From Streptomyces albicerus (GTDB taxonomy: Bacteria; Actinomycetota; Actinomycetes; Streptomycetales; Streptomycetaceae), in NCBI RefSeq assembly GCF_008905045.1, contig NZ_VWMY01000042.1, positions 42,328 through 106,327 on the forward strand: a stretch of 64,000 nucleotides of DNA. The letters are read 5' to 3'. Each line of letters opens with the position of its first letter. The stretch's first letter is position 1. A program made the position numbers and the translations under genes. Below, in pieces: positions 48,176 to 55,300 of this stretch. The notes under the pieces are model-generated. The model was not told the origin of the DNA. It was given only the letters and a program-made list of their open reading frames with translations, and made no database searches.

Positions 48176-49014
48176 CAGGCGGCCGCTCGCGAGTAGGAGG
48201 GTGCCGTCAGGGCTGTCATGCGGGCGGCGATCCGGTCGGCCGAGGCGCGCTCCAGGTGGTCGGTGATCGAGCCGTCGGCGAGGAACAGGACGCGGTCGGC
48301 CCAGGCGGCGGCGGTCGGGTCGTGGGTGACCATGACCACGGTGGCGTCCAGGCCGTCCACCGCCTGCCGGAGCAGGCCGAGGACCTCGGCGGCGGTGGTC
48401 GTGTCGAGCGCGCCGGTCGGCTCGTCGGCGAAGACGACGTCGGGCCGGGTGACCAGGGCGCGGGCGATGGCGACGCGCTGCTGCTGGCCGCCGGAGAGCT
48501 GGCCGGGGCGGCGACGGGCCAGGCCGTCGAGGCCGACCTGGGCGAGTACCGCGGCCGCCCGGCGCCGGTCGGGGCGGTGGCCCGCGAGGCGCATCGGCAG
48601 CACGACGTTCTGCTCGACGGTCAGGGACGGGAGCAGGTTGAACGCCTGGAAGACGAAGCCCAGGCGTGCACGCCTCAGTGCCGTCAGCTTGTTCTCGCTC
48701 ATGCCCGTGATCTCCGTGCCGCCGAGCCGGACCGTCCCGCCGCTCGGGCGGTCCAGGCCGGCCGCGCACTGCAGGAAGGTGGACTTGCCGGAACCGGACG
48801 GCCCCATCACGGCGGTGAAGCTGCCGCGCGGGAGGGCGAGGTCGATGCCGCGCAGGGCGTGCACGGCGGTGGCGCCGCGCCCGTACTGCCGCCGCACGCC
48901 CCGGAGTTCGACGGCCCAGTCCCCTGTGTCTCCTGCGTCTCCAGCGTCTCCCGCCGGGTCGGTCGTGGCGTGTACGGCGGCCCCGTCCTTGTACCGCTTC
49001 TTGCGCAGCCCCAT
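48175..49014 (-). CDS. ABC transporter ATP-binding protein (MacB/LolD type)
   Basis: A 279-residue ATPase. I chose ATG 49014 (MGLRKKRYKDGAAVHATTDP), with GAAGGG about ten bases upstream. The frame stays open to 49185, but that part is a Thr/Ala/Asp-rich run. Walker A is MGPSGSGKSTFLQCAAGL, the Q-loop is FQAFNLLPSLT, the signature is LSGGQQQRVAIARAL, Walker B is VVFADEPTGALD and the H-loop is VMVTHDPTAA. It pairs with the permease that overlaps its stop. Confidence 0.95.
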   Translation of the reverse strand: MGLRKKRYKDGAAVHATTDPAGDAGDAGDTGDWAVELRGVRRQYGRGATAVHALRGIDLALPRGSFTAVMGPSGSGKSTFLQCAAGLDRPSGGTVRLGGTEITGMSENKLTALRRARLGFVFQAFNLLPSLTVEQNVVLPMRLAGHRPDRRRAAAVLAQVGLDGLARRRPGQLSGGQQQRVAIARALVTRPDVVFADEPTGALDTTTAAEVLGLLRQAVDGLDATVVMVTHDPTAAAWADRVLFLADGSITDHLERASADRIAARMTALTAPSYSRAAA

Positions 49015-49315
49015 GGCCGGGTCCGCCCTTCCGTCATCTGTCGTGTCGGTCGTCGCTTCGGTCGTCGCAGCGCTCGTCGTGGCGTTGGTCGTGGCGCTCG
49101 CTGCCGATGTCTCGAAGCTACGGATTCGGGGCCGGTCGGGACCATGAGGGCGACCGCCGAGTCGGGGTGGGGAGAACCCCACCAAGGCCGGCCCCTCGGA
49201 TCACCGAGAAGTCGTTTGGTAAACTAACTACTGACGATTCCTTGACGCTTTCTTGACCGAATCACAGGCCGCCCGGGCCGAACCCCAGACCGACCTCTCG
49301 ACCGATCTCTCGAAC

Positions 49316-49324
49316 AAGGAGGAG
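49316..49324 (+). promoter_or_regulatory. Very strong Shine-Dalgarno pointing at an ATC codon
   Basis: AAGGAGGAG ends seven bases before ATC at 49332, in frame with the antiporter. The first ATG of the frame (49359) has no comparable site. See the finding on the start codon. Confidence 0.6.
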
Positions 49325-49358
49325 CAGGCCCATCGGACACGCAGAGATTCTGATCGCC

Positions 49359-50597
49359 ATGGGCGGTGCCTTTCTGGCCGCCGCCGTTCTCGCCCGCGCG
49401 GGCGCCCGTATCGGGCTCCCCACGATCCCCCTCTTCATCCTGGCCGGGATACTCCTCGGCCCGCACACACCCGGCATCGTGCTCGTCTCGGACCCGCACG
49501 ACATGGAGATGCTCTCCGCGCTCGGCCTGGTCCTGCTGCTCTTCTACCTCGGCCTCGAGTTCCACATGGACGACCTCAGGGCGGGCGGGCGTCGGATGGC
49601 TCTCGCCGGGGGTACGTATCTGGCGCTGAACGTCGGCGCGGGCCTGGGCTTCGGGTTCGCCCTCGGCTGGGGCACCTCCGAGGCGCTGGTCCTCGCCGGC
49701 GTGCTGGGCATCTCGTCGTCCGCGATCGTCACCAAGGTGCTGGTGGACACGGGGCGGCTGGGCAATCCCGAGACCAAGCCGATCCTCGGCATCATCGTCG
49801 TGGAGGACGTCTTCCTCGCCCTCTACCTGGCGGCGCTCCAACCGATCCTGTCCGGCGCCGACTCCCTCGGCTCGGCCGTCCTCGACGGCGGCACGGCCTT
49901 CGCCTTCCTTCTGCTGCTCGCGCTCGCCGCGCGCTTCGGTACGCGGGTCGTCGGGCGGCTTTTCGCCACCAAGGACGACGAGTTGCTGGTCATCTCGTTC
50001 CTCGGGGCGGCGGTGTTCATGGCGGGGGTCTCGGAGTGGTTCGGGGTCGCGGACGCGATCGGGGCGTTCATGGTCGGGCTGATGCTCGGCAGCACTGCCT
50101 CCGGCGAACGCATACGCAGGCTGGTCCATCCGCTGCGGGACGCCTTCGGCGCGATGTTCTTCTTCGCCTTCGGTCTCTCCATCGACCCGGGCGACCTTCC
50201 TACGGTCCTCTGGCCGGTCCTGGCCGCGGTGTCGCTGACGCTCGTCATGAACGTGCTGGCGGGGCTGGGGGCGGCCCGGGTGTACGGGTTCGGGGCCGGG
50301 CCCGCCGCCAACATCTCCACCACGCTTCTCGCCCGGGGTGAGTTCGCTCTCATCCTCGCGACGATGGCGGCGAGCGCGGGGCTCGACTCCCGGCTGTCGC
50401 CCTTCATCGCCGGGTACGTGTTGCTGTTGGCCGTTCTTGGTCCGCTGGCGGCGGGGCGGGCGGGGTGGTTGGCTCGGGTGCTGCCTGGGGGTGGGGCTTC
50501 GGCGGATGAGTGGGGGCCGGGGGGTTCCTTTTCCCCAACCCCGCCCCTTCCCGAAACTGGGGGCTTCGCCCCCAGACCCCCGAGGCCCGTTCGTTGA
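49359..50597 (+). CDS. Cation:proton antiporter (KefB/CPA2 family)
   Basis: A 412-residue protein from the first ATG, with about 12 membrane helices. Sequence hallmarks are GLPTIPLFILAGILLGPHTPG, LLLFYLGLEF, GVLGISSSAIVTKVLVDTGRL, IIVVEDVFLALYLAALQPIL and AISTTLLARGEFALIL-like NISTTLLARGEFALIL. It has no RCK/TrkA-N domain, so it resembles stand-alone K+(Na+)/H+ antiporters of actinobacteria. A better start may lie nine codons upstream at ATC 49332, giving IGHAEILIAMGG and completing the first helix. The last about 35 residues (GPGGSFSPTPPLPETGGFAPRPPRPVR) are encoded by a dispersed intergenic repeat and are not part of the family. Confidence 0.88.
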   Translation: MGGAFLAAAVLARAGARIGLPTIPLFILAGILLGPHTPGIVLVSDPHDMEMLSALGLVLLLFYLGLEFHMDDLRAGGRRMALAGGTYLALNVGAGLGFGFALGWGTSEALVLAGVLGISSSAIVTKVLVDTGRLGNPETKPILGIIVVEDVFLALYLAALQPILSGADSLGSAVLDGGTAFAFLLLLALAARFGTRVVGRLFATKDDELLVISFLGAAVFMAGVSEWFGVADAIGAFMVGLMLGSTASGERIRRLVHPLRDAFGAMFFFAFGLSIDPGDLPTVLWPVLAAVSLTLVMNVLAGLGAARVYGFGAGPAANISTTLLARGEFALILATMAASAGLDSRLSPFIAGYVLLLAVLGPLAAGRAGWLARVLPGGGASADEWGPGGSFSPTPPLPETGGFAPRPPRPVR

Positions 50598-50760
50598 CCG
50601 CGGGTGGGTGGGGGCTTGTCGCGCAGTTCCCCGCGCCCCTGAAGGGGCCGAGGTCGGATCGGTCGCTGCGGGTGCGTGGGAGCTTGGCGCGCCGTTCCCC
50701 GCGCCCCTGAAGGGGCGCGGCAAGCCACGCACAATCCGCGCCCCTGAGGGGGCGCCCCGC
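50526..50760. repeat. Cluster of dispersed repeats (family C plus two family A copies)
   Basis: Family C (CCTTCCCGAAACTGGGGGCTTCGCCCCCAGAC type, 50526-50583) overlaps the antiporter 3' end. Two family A copies (CGCAGTTCCCCGCGCCCCTGAA at about 50622-50645 and the variant CGCCGTTCCCCGCGCCCCTGAA at about 50692-50715) follow. Each ends in a small hairpin. All lie between the convergent antiporter and SpoIIE-like genes. Confidence 0.85.
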
Positions 50761-50768
50761 GTCAGAGC

Positions 50769-51950
50769 TCAGACCGTCGTCGGGCCCGTTGTGGCTCCTT
50801 CGCGGCAGATCAGTAGCAAGGCGCGGTCGTCGTTGACGTCCTTTGCCACTGCCTCGATGAGGTGCCATGCGGCGCCGTGGAAACCGCCTGCCACGTAGCG
50901 GTCGGCCTCTCCGGTGAGGCGGTCGATGCCCTCGACGATGTCGCGGTCGGACGTCTCCACCAGTCCGTCCGTGAAGAGCATCAGGACGTCGCCGGGGCGC
51001 AACGACCCCTTCACCGGGTCGAACTGGGCTCCGTCGTACACCCCGAGCAACGGCCCCTCGGCGGCCTTCTCCTCCCAGCGCCCGCTGCCCGCGCTGAGTT
51101 GAAGCCCGGGAGGGTGTCCGGCCGAGAAGAGTTCGTAGTCGCCCGAGTCGAGGTCCAGGACCAGGTGGATCGATGTGGCGAACCCCTCGTCCCAGTCCTG
51201 CCGGAGCAGGTACCCGTTCGCCGCGGGCAAGAAGGCGTGCGGCGGCAGGGAACCCAGGAGTCCCCCGAACGCCCCCGAGAGAAGCAGTGCACGCGACGCC
51301 GCGTCCATCCCCTTGCCGGAGACGTCCGTCAGGACCACCTCGAGCGTGCGTCCGCCGTTCGTCCGGGCCGCGACAACGAAGTCACCGGAGAACGACTGTC
51401 CACCGGCCGGCCGCAGTGCCATCTCCCGGTGCCAACCCATCGGCAGCTTGGGCAGCTTGCTCTGTACGCGGATCCGTTCACGCAGGTCGAACAGCATCGT
51501 CCCGCCGCGCCGCCACGGCACCCCGACCCGGCTGCGGAACTGGGCGATCAGCAGCCCGAAGAACCCGCACGCGGCCACGACCAGCACGATTCCCGGTGTC
51601 ACCCGGGAAGGGCCCTCCGTGTAAGGACCGAGCTTCACGGACTCCACGATCAGCGCTGTGGCGGCCGCGGCGTACAGCCCGAGGAGGCTCGACGGCCGTA
51701 GCAGCAGCCCGCCGGCGACGATCGGCAGGACCAGCAGAGCCGGTGAGACCCACACCGAATTTATGAGCGTGAAGCAGGCGATCACGGGAATCGTCAGGAG
51801 GAGACCGGCGAGGGCGACCCAGTCAGAGCCGTCCCCGCGGAAGTAGTCGACGGCGGATCTGCGCAGGCCGGTGCGGACCCGGTGAACTTGCTTCTTCAAC
51901 CGGGCCGCGAACGTATCGGCTTCCGCGCGCCGCTCTCGTCCTGCTGCCAT
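50769..51950 (-). CDS. Membrane-anchored PP2C/SpoIIE-family serine phosphatase
   Basis: A 393-residue protein. A basic N-terminal segment is followed by about four hydrophobic helices (WVALAGLLLTIPVIACFTLI, SPALLVLPIVAGGLLL, LLGLYAAAATALIVESV, GIVLVVAACGFFGLLIAQF). A SpoIIE phosphatase domain covers about 180-390: FSGDFVVAA, VLTDVSGKGMDAA, LFSAGHPPGLQL and MLFTDGLVETSD carry the metal-binding Asp/Gly residues. Such phosphatases act on anti-sigma-factor antagonists. Streptomyces has dozens with unknown partners. No kinase or STAS gene is adjacent. ATG 51950 gives MAAGRERRAEAD and is a reasonable start. Confidence 0.92.
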   Translation of the reverse strand: MAAGRERRAEADTFAARLKKQVHRVRTGLRRSAVDYFRGDGSDWVALAGLLLTIPVIACFTLINSVWVSPALLVLPIVAGGLLLRPSSLLGLYAAAATALIVESVKLGPYTEGPSRVTPGIVLVVAACGFFGLLIAQFRSRVGVPWRRGGTMLFDLRERIRVQSKLPKLPMGWHREMALRPAGGQSFSGDFVVAARTNGGRTLEVVLTDVSGKGMDAASRALLLSGAFGGLLGSLPPHAFLPAANGYLLRQDWDEGFATSIHLVLDLDSGDYELFSAGHPPGLQLSAGSGRWEEKAAEGPLLGVYDGAQFDPVKGSLRPGDVLMLFTDGLVETSDRDIVEGIDRLTGEADRYVAGGFHGAAWHLIEAVAKDVNDDRALLLICREGATTGPTTV

Positions 51951-52135
51951 TAGTTCGGGACCCTATCCATCGGACCAGGTGCTTGGCACGGGAGGTCCCA
52001 CTTGTCCCCCGTCCGGGGACGGAAGTCACAGGGAAGCCCGACCCTCGCAGAGCGTACGGCCGGATCAGGACCCGAGAGCGCCGGGCCGGGAGAAATACAG
52101 TCGCTCATCCCGGATTGCCCTGGTAGGCATAGGAC

Positions 52136-53371
52136 ATGACGACAGACTTGCGCGTGCTGCGCCCGGACGACTGGGACGAGTGGTACGGGAAACTGGAGCT
52201 CGCGTTCGGCGGGGTCGCGGAATCCGCCGAGGAGCGGGCGCTGTGGAGCGACCTCTCGGAGCACGAGCGGTTCATCGGGGCCTGGGACGGCGACGAGTGC
52301 GTGGCCACGGCAGGAGCGTTCACCTTCCGGGTCACCGTGCCGGGCGGGGCTTCGGTCCAGGCGGCCGGCGTCACGATGGTGAGCGTCGCCTCGACGCACC
52401 GCAGGCGCGGGGTGCTGACCTCGATGATGCGGCGCCAGCTGGACGACGTACGGTCCTGGGGCGAGCCGCTCGCCGTGCTCACGGCGTCCGAGCCGGTCAT
52501 CTACGGCCGGTTCGGCTACGGCATCGCGACCCAGCAGCTGCGCGCCGAGATCGACACGTCCCGGGTGCGGCTGTCGGTGCCGGAGGGCACGGACGACGTA
52601 CGGCTGCGTCTCGTGAAGCCGGACGCGCCCGAGGTACGCGACGCCTGTGAGGCCGTGTACGCGCGGCAGGTGGCCGTCCGGCCCGGGATGCTGGAGCGGC
52701 GGCCCGGCTGGGAGCGGCTGCCGCTGCTCGACCCGGAGAGCGACCGCAAGGGTTCGTCGCCGCTGCAGTGCGTGCTCGCGGAGCGGGACGGTGAAGTCGT
52801 GGGCTACGCCCGGTATTTCAACAAGCCGGACTGGGACGCGGCAGGCCCGAAGGGCACGATCGAGCTGCGCGATCTGGAGGCGCTCGACCCGGCCGCCTAC
52901 GCGGCGCTGTGGCGGCTGCTTTTCGAGGTCGACCTGACGTCGACGGTGAAGACGTACAACCGGCCTGTCGACGACGCCTGGCAGCACCTCGTCTCCGACA
53001 TCCGGCGGTGCGACGTGGGACTGCGGGACTCGCTCCACGTACGGCTCGTCGACGTCGGCGCGGCGCTGGAGGCGCGGACGTACCAGGCGCCCGTGGACGT
53101 CGTGTTCGAGGTCGAGGACGCCTTCTGCCCCTGGAACGAAGGGCGTTGGCGGCTCACCGGTGATGCGAAGGGCGCGTCCTGCGCGCGTACCGCCGACGCG
53201 CCCGATCTCGCCCTGTCCGTACGGGAGTTGGGGGCGGCCTATCTCGGTGGCGTGTCCCTCACCTCGCTGGCCGCCGCGGGGCGGGTGCAGGAGCTGCGCC
53301 AGGGCGCTCTCGCGGAGGCCGCGCTCGGCTTCTCCTCCGTCGTGGCGCCCTGGCTGCCGCACGGCTTCTGA
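52136..53371 (+). CDS. Eis-like GNAT N-acetyltransferase with C-terminal SCP2-like domain
   Basis: A 411-residue protein. The N-terminal GNAT has the acetyl-CoA loop VSVASTHRRRGVLTSMMRRQLDDV, followed by SEPVIYGRFGYGIAT, diagnostic of the Eis family. A second degenerate GNAT lies in the middle and a sterol-carrier-like domain at the end (VVFEVEDAFCPWNEGRWRL...), closing with a C-terminal Phe (PWLPHGF) that serves as catalytic carboxylate in Eis enzymes. Family members acetylate aminoglycosides or protein lysines; the substrate here is unknown. Its stop lies inside a short tandem repeat shared with the convergent glycosylase. Confidence 0.92.
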   Translation: MTTDLRVLRPDDWDEWYGKLELAFGGVAESAEERALWSDLSEHERFIGAWDGDECVATAGAFTFRVTVPGGASVQAAGVTMVSVASTHRRRGVLTSMMRRQLDDVRSWGEPLAVLTASEPVIYGRFGYGIATQQLRAEIDTSRVRLSVPEGTDDVRLRLVKPDAPEVRDACEAVYARQVAVRPGMLERRPGWERLPLLDPESDRKGSSPLQCVLAERDGEVVGYARYFNKPDWDAAGPKGTIELRDLEALDPAAYAALWRLLFEVDLTSTVKTYNRPVDDAWQHLVSDIRRCDVGLRDSLHVRLVDVGAALEARTYQAPVDVVFEVEDAFCPWNEGRWRLTGDAKGASCARTADAPDLALSVRELGAAYLGGVSLTSLAAAGRVQELRQGALAEAALGFSSVVAPWLPHGF

Positions 53372-53422
53372 GCCGTTTTCAGGCCTCCTGATCCGTTTCA
53401 GGACTTCTGATCCGTTTCAGGC
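53364..53422. repeat. About 19-bp tandem repeat spanning two convergent stop codons
   Basis: Three copies of (C)TTCTGATCCGTTTCAGG, with small changes, run through the gap between the Eis-like gene (stop 53369-53371) and the glycosylase gene (stop 53417-53419). It is a likely slippage expansion. Confidence 0.85.
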
Positions 53423-54226
53423 CTTCTGGCAGGTGGGGCACCAGAAGAGGTTGCGGGCGGCGAGATCGGCGGTGCGGATCTCGCCGCCACAGATGTGGCA
53501 GGGCAGGGTGGCCCTGCGGTACACGTAGACCTCGCCGCCGTGGTCGTCCTTGCGGGGCGGGCGGCCCATCGCGTCCGGTTCGTGTTCCGGGCGGACCGTG
53601 TCGATGCGGTTGTTGCGGACTCCCTCGCGCATGAGCGCGACCAGGTCCGTCCACATCGCGTCCCATTCGGACCGGGTGATGTCCTTGCCCTGCCTGTACG
53701 GATCGATTCCGTGGCGGAAGAGGACCTCGGCGCGGTAGACGTTGCCGACGCCCGCGATGATCTTCTGGTCCATGAGCAGAGCGGCGATCGTGGTGCGGCT
53801 GCGGGCGATACGGGTGTAGGCGTGGGCCGGGTCCGCGTCCTCGCGCAGTGGGTCCGGGCCCAGGCGGTCGTGTATCGCCTGCTTCTCCGTGTCCGTGATC
53901 AGCGTGCAGGTGGTGGGGCCGCGGAGGTCTACGTACGCGGTGTCGTTCGCGAGTCTGAGGCGGACCGTGTCCGTGGGTGGGGGTGCGGGCGTTCCGCCGA
54001 AGTTCACCTTGCCGAACAGGCCCAGGTGGATGTGGATCCAGTCCTCGGTCTCGAAGCGGAGGAAGAGGTGTTTTCCGTGGGCCTCCGCCGTTGTGAGCGT
54101 CGTGCCGTCCAGGAGGGCTGCGGCGTCGGTGAACTTGCCCTGGGGGCTGGTGACGCGTGCCCTGCGTCCGCCGAAGCCGGCGAGGTAGTCCTCGGCCAGC
54201 CGGTGGATGGTGTGCCCTTCGGGCAC
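53417..54226 (-). CDS. nei: Fpg/Nei-family DNA glycosylase/AP lyase
   Basis: A 269-residue base-excision repair enzyme. GTG 54226 gives MPEGHTIHRLAEDYLAGF with AGGAGG upstream; the frame is open to 55060 but not coding there. The Pro2-Glu3 catalytic pair is present, the H2TH region includes LLMDQKIIAGVGNVYRAEVLFRHGIDP, and the zinc finger is CHICGGEIRTADL...WCPTCQ. The EGHTIHRLA start is the Nei-like type rather than Fpg (EGPEVE). It removes oxidised pyrimidines or related lesions. The upstream gap of about 250 bases holds dispersed repeats. Confidence 0.95.
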   Translation of the reverse strand: MPEGHTIHRLAEDYLAGFGGRRARVTSPQGKFTDAAALLDGTTLTTAEAHGKHLFLRFETEDWIHIHLGLFGKVNFGGTPAPPPTDTVRLRLANDTAYVDLRGPTTCTLITDTEKQAIHDRLGPDPLREDADPAHAYTRIARSRTTIAALLMDQKIIAGVGNVYRAEVLFRHGIDPYRQGKDITRSEWDAMWTDLVALMREGVRNNRIDTVRPEHEPDAMGRPPRKDDHGGEVYVYRRATLPCHICGGEIRTADLAARNLFWCPTCQKA

Positions 54227-54264
54227 GGGGGCCTCCTGGTCGGTGTGCGGGGGTGCGGTACGAG

Positions 54265-54475
54265 CGGTTTCCCTTCCCCAACCCCACCCCTTCCCGAAAC
54301 CGGGGGCTCCGCCCCCAGACCCCCGTATCGGCCTGAACGGCCTCGTCCTCAAACGCCGGACGGGCTGGGTATGCCTGGGCCGGCCCTGGTATTCAGCCTC
54401 TCCGGCGTTTGAGGAGCGGGGGTTCGGGGGCAGCGCCCCCGAGGATGGGACGGGTAGGGGCGGCGGGGGCGAAAA
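54265..54475. repeat. Composite of dispersed repeats: family C and an inverted pair of family B
   Basis: Family C (CTTCCCGAAACCGGGGGCTCCGCCCCCAGACC) is followed by family B facing one way (CTCGTCCTCAAACGCCGGAC at about 54342) and the other (CTCCGGCGTTTGAGGAGCGG at about 54399), then a second family C tail (GGGGGCAGCGCCCCCGAGG). The whole 210 bases between nei and rpiB consist of these pieces. Confidence 0.85.
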
Positions 54476-54480
54476 CGTCC

Positions 54481-54966
54481 CTAGCCCTGCGGGTGGTGCG
54501 GCGGAATCGCCGGGAGCTCGCCCGTGGTCTCGTACGCCGTCAGCATGTCGATCCGGCGGATGTGACGCTCGTCGCCGGAGAACGGGGTGCCCAGGAAGGT
54601 CTCGACGAACTTCGTCGCCTCGTCCTCGGAGTGCATACGGGCACCGACCGCGATGACGTTGGCGTTGTTGTGCTCCCGGCCCAGCGACGCGGTCTCCTCG
54701 CTCCACGCGAGCGCGGCCCGCACCCCGGCGACCTTGTTCGCGGCGATCTGCTCCCCGTTCCCGGACCCGCCGATCACGATGCCCACGGACTCCGGATCGG
54801 CCGCCGTGCGCTCCGCGGCGCGGAGGCAGAACGGCGGGTAGTCGTCCTGGGCGTCGTAGATGAGGGGCCCGCAGTCGACGGGCTCGTGCCCGGCGGCCTT
54901 GAGCCACTCGACGAGGTGGTTCTTGAGTTCGAAACCGGCATGATCGGAGCCGAGGTACACGCGCAT
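54481..54966 (-). CDS. rpiB: Ribose-5-phosphate isomerase B
   Basis: A 161-residue sugar isomerase (RpiB/LacAB family) interconverting ribose-5-phosphate and ribulose-5-phosphate. The N-terminus MRVYLGSDHAGFELKNHL, the CGPLIYDAQDDYP segment, GIVIGGSGNGEQIAANK with the catalytic-type residues of the actinobacterial subgroup and EHNNANVIAVGARMHSEDEA are present. In actinobacterial RpiB the base is Glu (here in GNGEQ) instead of the Cys of E. coli RpiB. It starts at ATG 54966, with the divergent permease 334 bases away. Confidence 0.96.
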   Translation of the reverse strand: MRVYLGSDHAGFELKNHLVEWLKAAGHEPVDCGPLIYDAQDDYPPFCLRAAERTAADPESVGIVIGGSGNGEQIAANKVAGVRAALAWSEETASLGREHNNANVIAVGARMHSEDEATKFVETFLGTPFSGDERHIRRIDMLTAYETTGELPAIPPHHPQG

Positions 54967-55300
54967 GGTTCCGAGTGTGACACGCCTGTTTCCGATCGGC
55001 TCCGCCGGGGCGGGCGCAGGAAATGCGCTGAGGCGGTCGCTGGAAAAGTGTGAGTAACACTACAGATCCTCAAGAAAACCTCAAGTAACGATCTGGATTC
55101 AAAGGTTCAAGAATCCGTTCGCCTGGGATTCACTGGACCGGCTTGTGTACCCCCTGATGTGCACCGCCCGTACTCCGCTCGTACACCGCTCGTACGGGCG
55201 CCTCGGGTGACGCGTACTTCTTGTAGCCCCCATAGCCATTCCATAGCCCCCCACGCAGTCCCCTCCCCCACAGTCACCGGCGCAAAGGAAACCCCGTCCT
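54967..55300. other. Divergent intergenic region rpiB / amino acid permease
   Basis: About 330 bases. A lower-GC stretch at 55040-55135 (repeated TCAAG/GTTCAAG blocks) probably contains both promoters. Short duplications are visible: CGCTCGTAC twice at about 55175-55195 and CATAGCC twice at about 55226-55247. No specific regulator site was identified. Confidence 0.45.

Noticed and set aside
45713..48769. 1018-residue permease with an N-terminal extension
   Set aside because: The extension is an out-of-frame reading of the ATPase gene; ATG 48175 overlapping its stop is the natural coupled start.
53417..55060. Fusion of a DNA glycosylase to a long N-terminal region
   Set aside because: The upstream part overlaps dispersed repeats and the rpiB gene in another frame; GTG 54226 before PEGHTIHRLA has AGGAGG.
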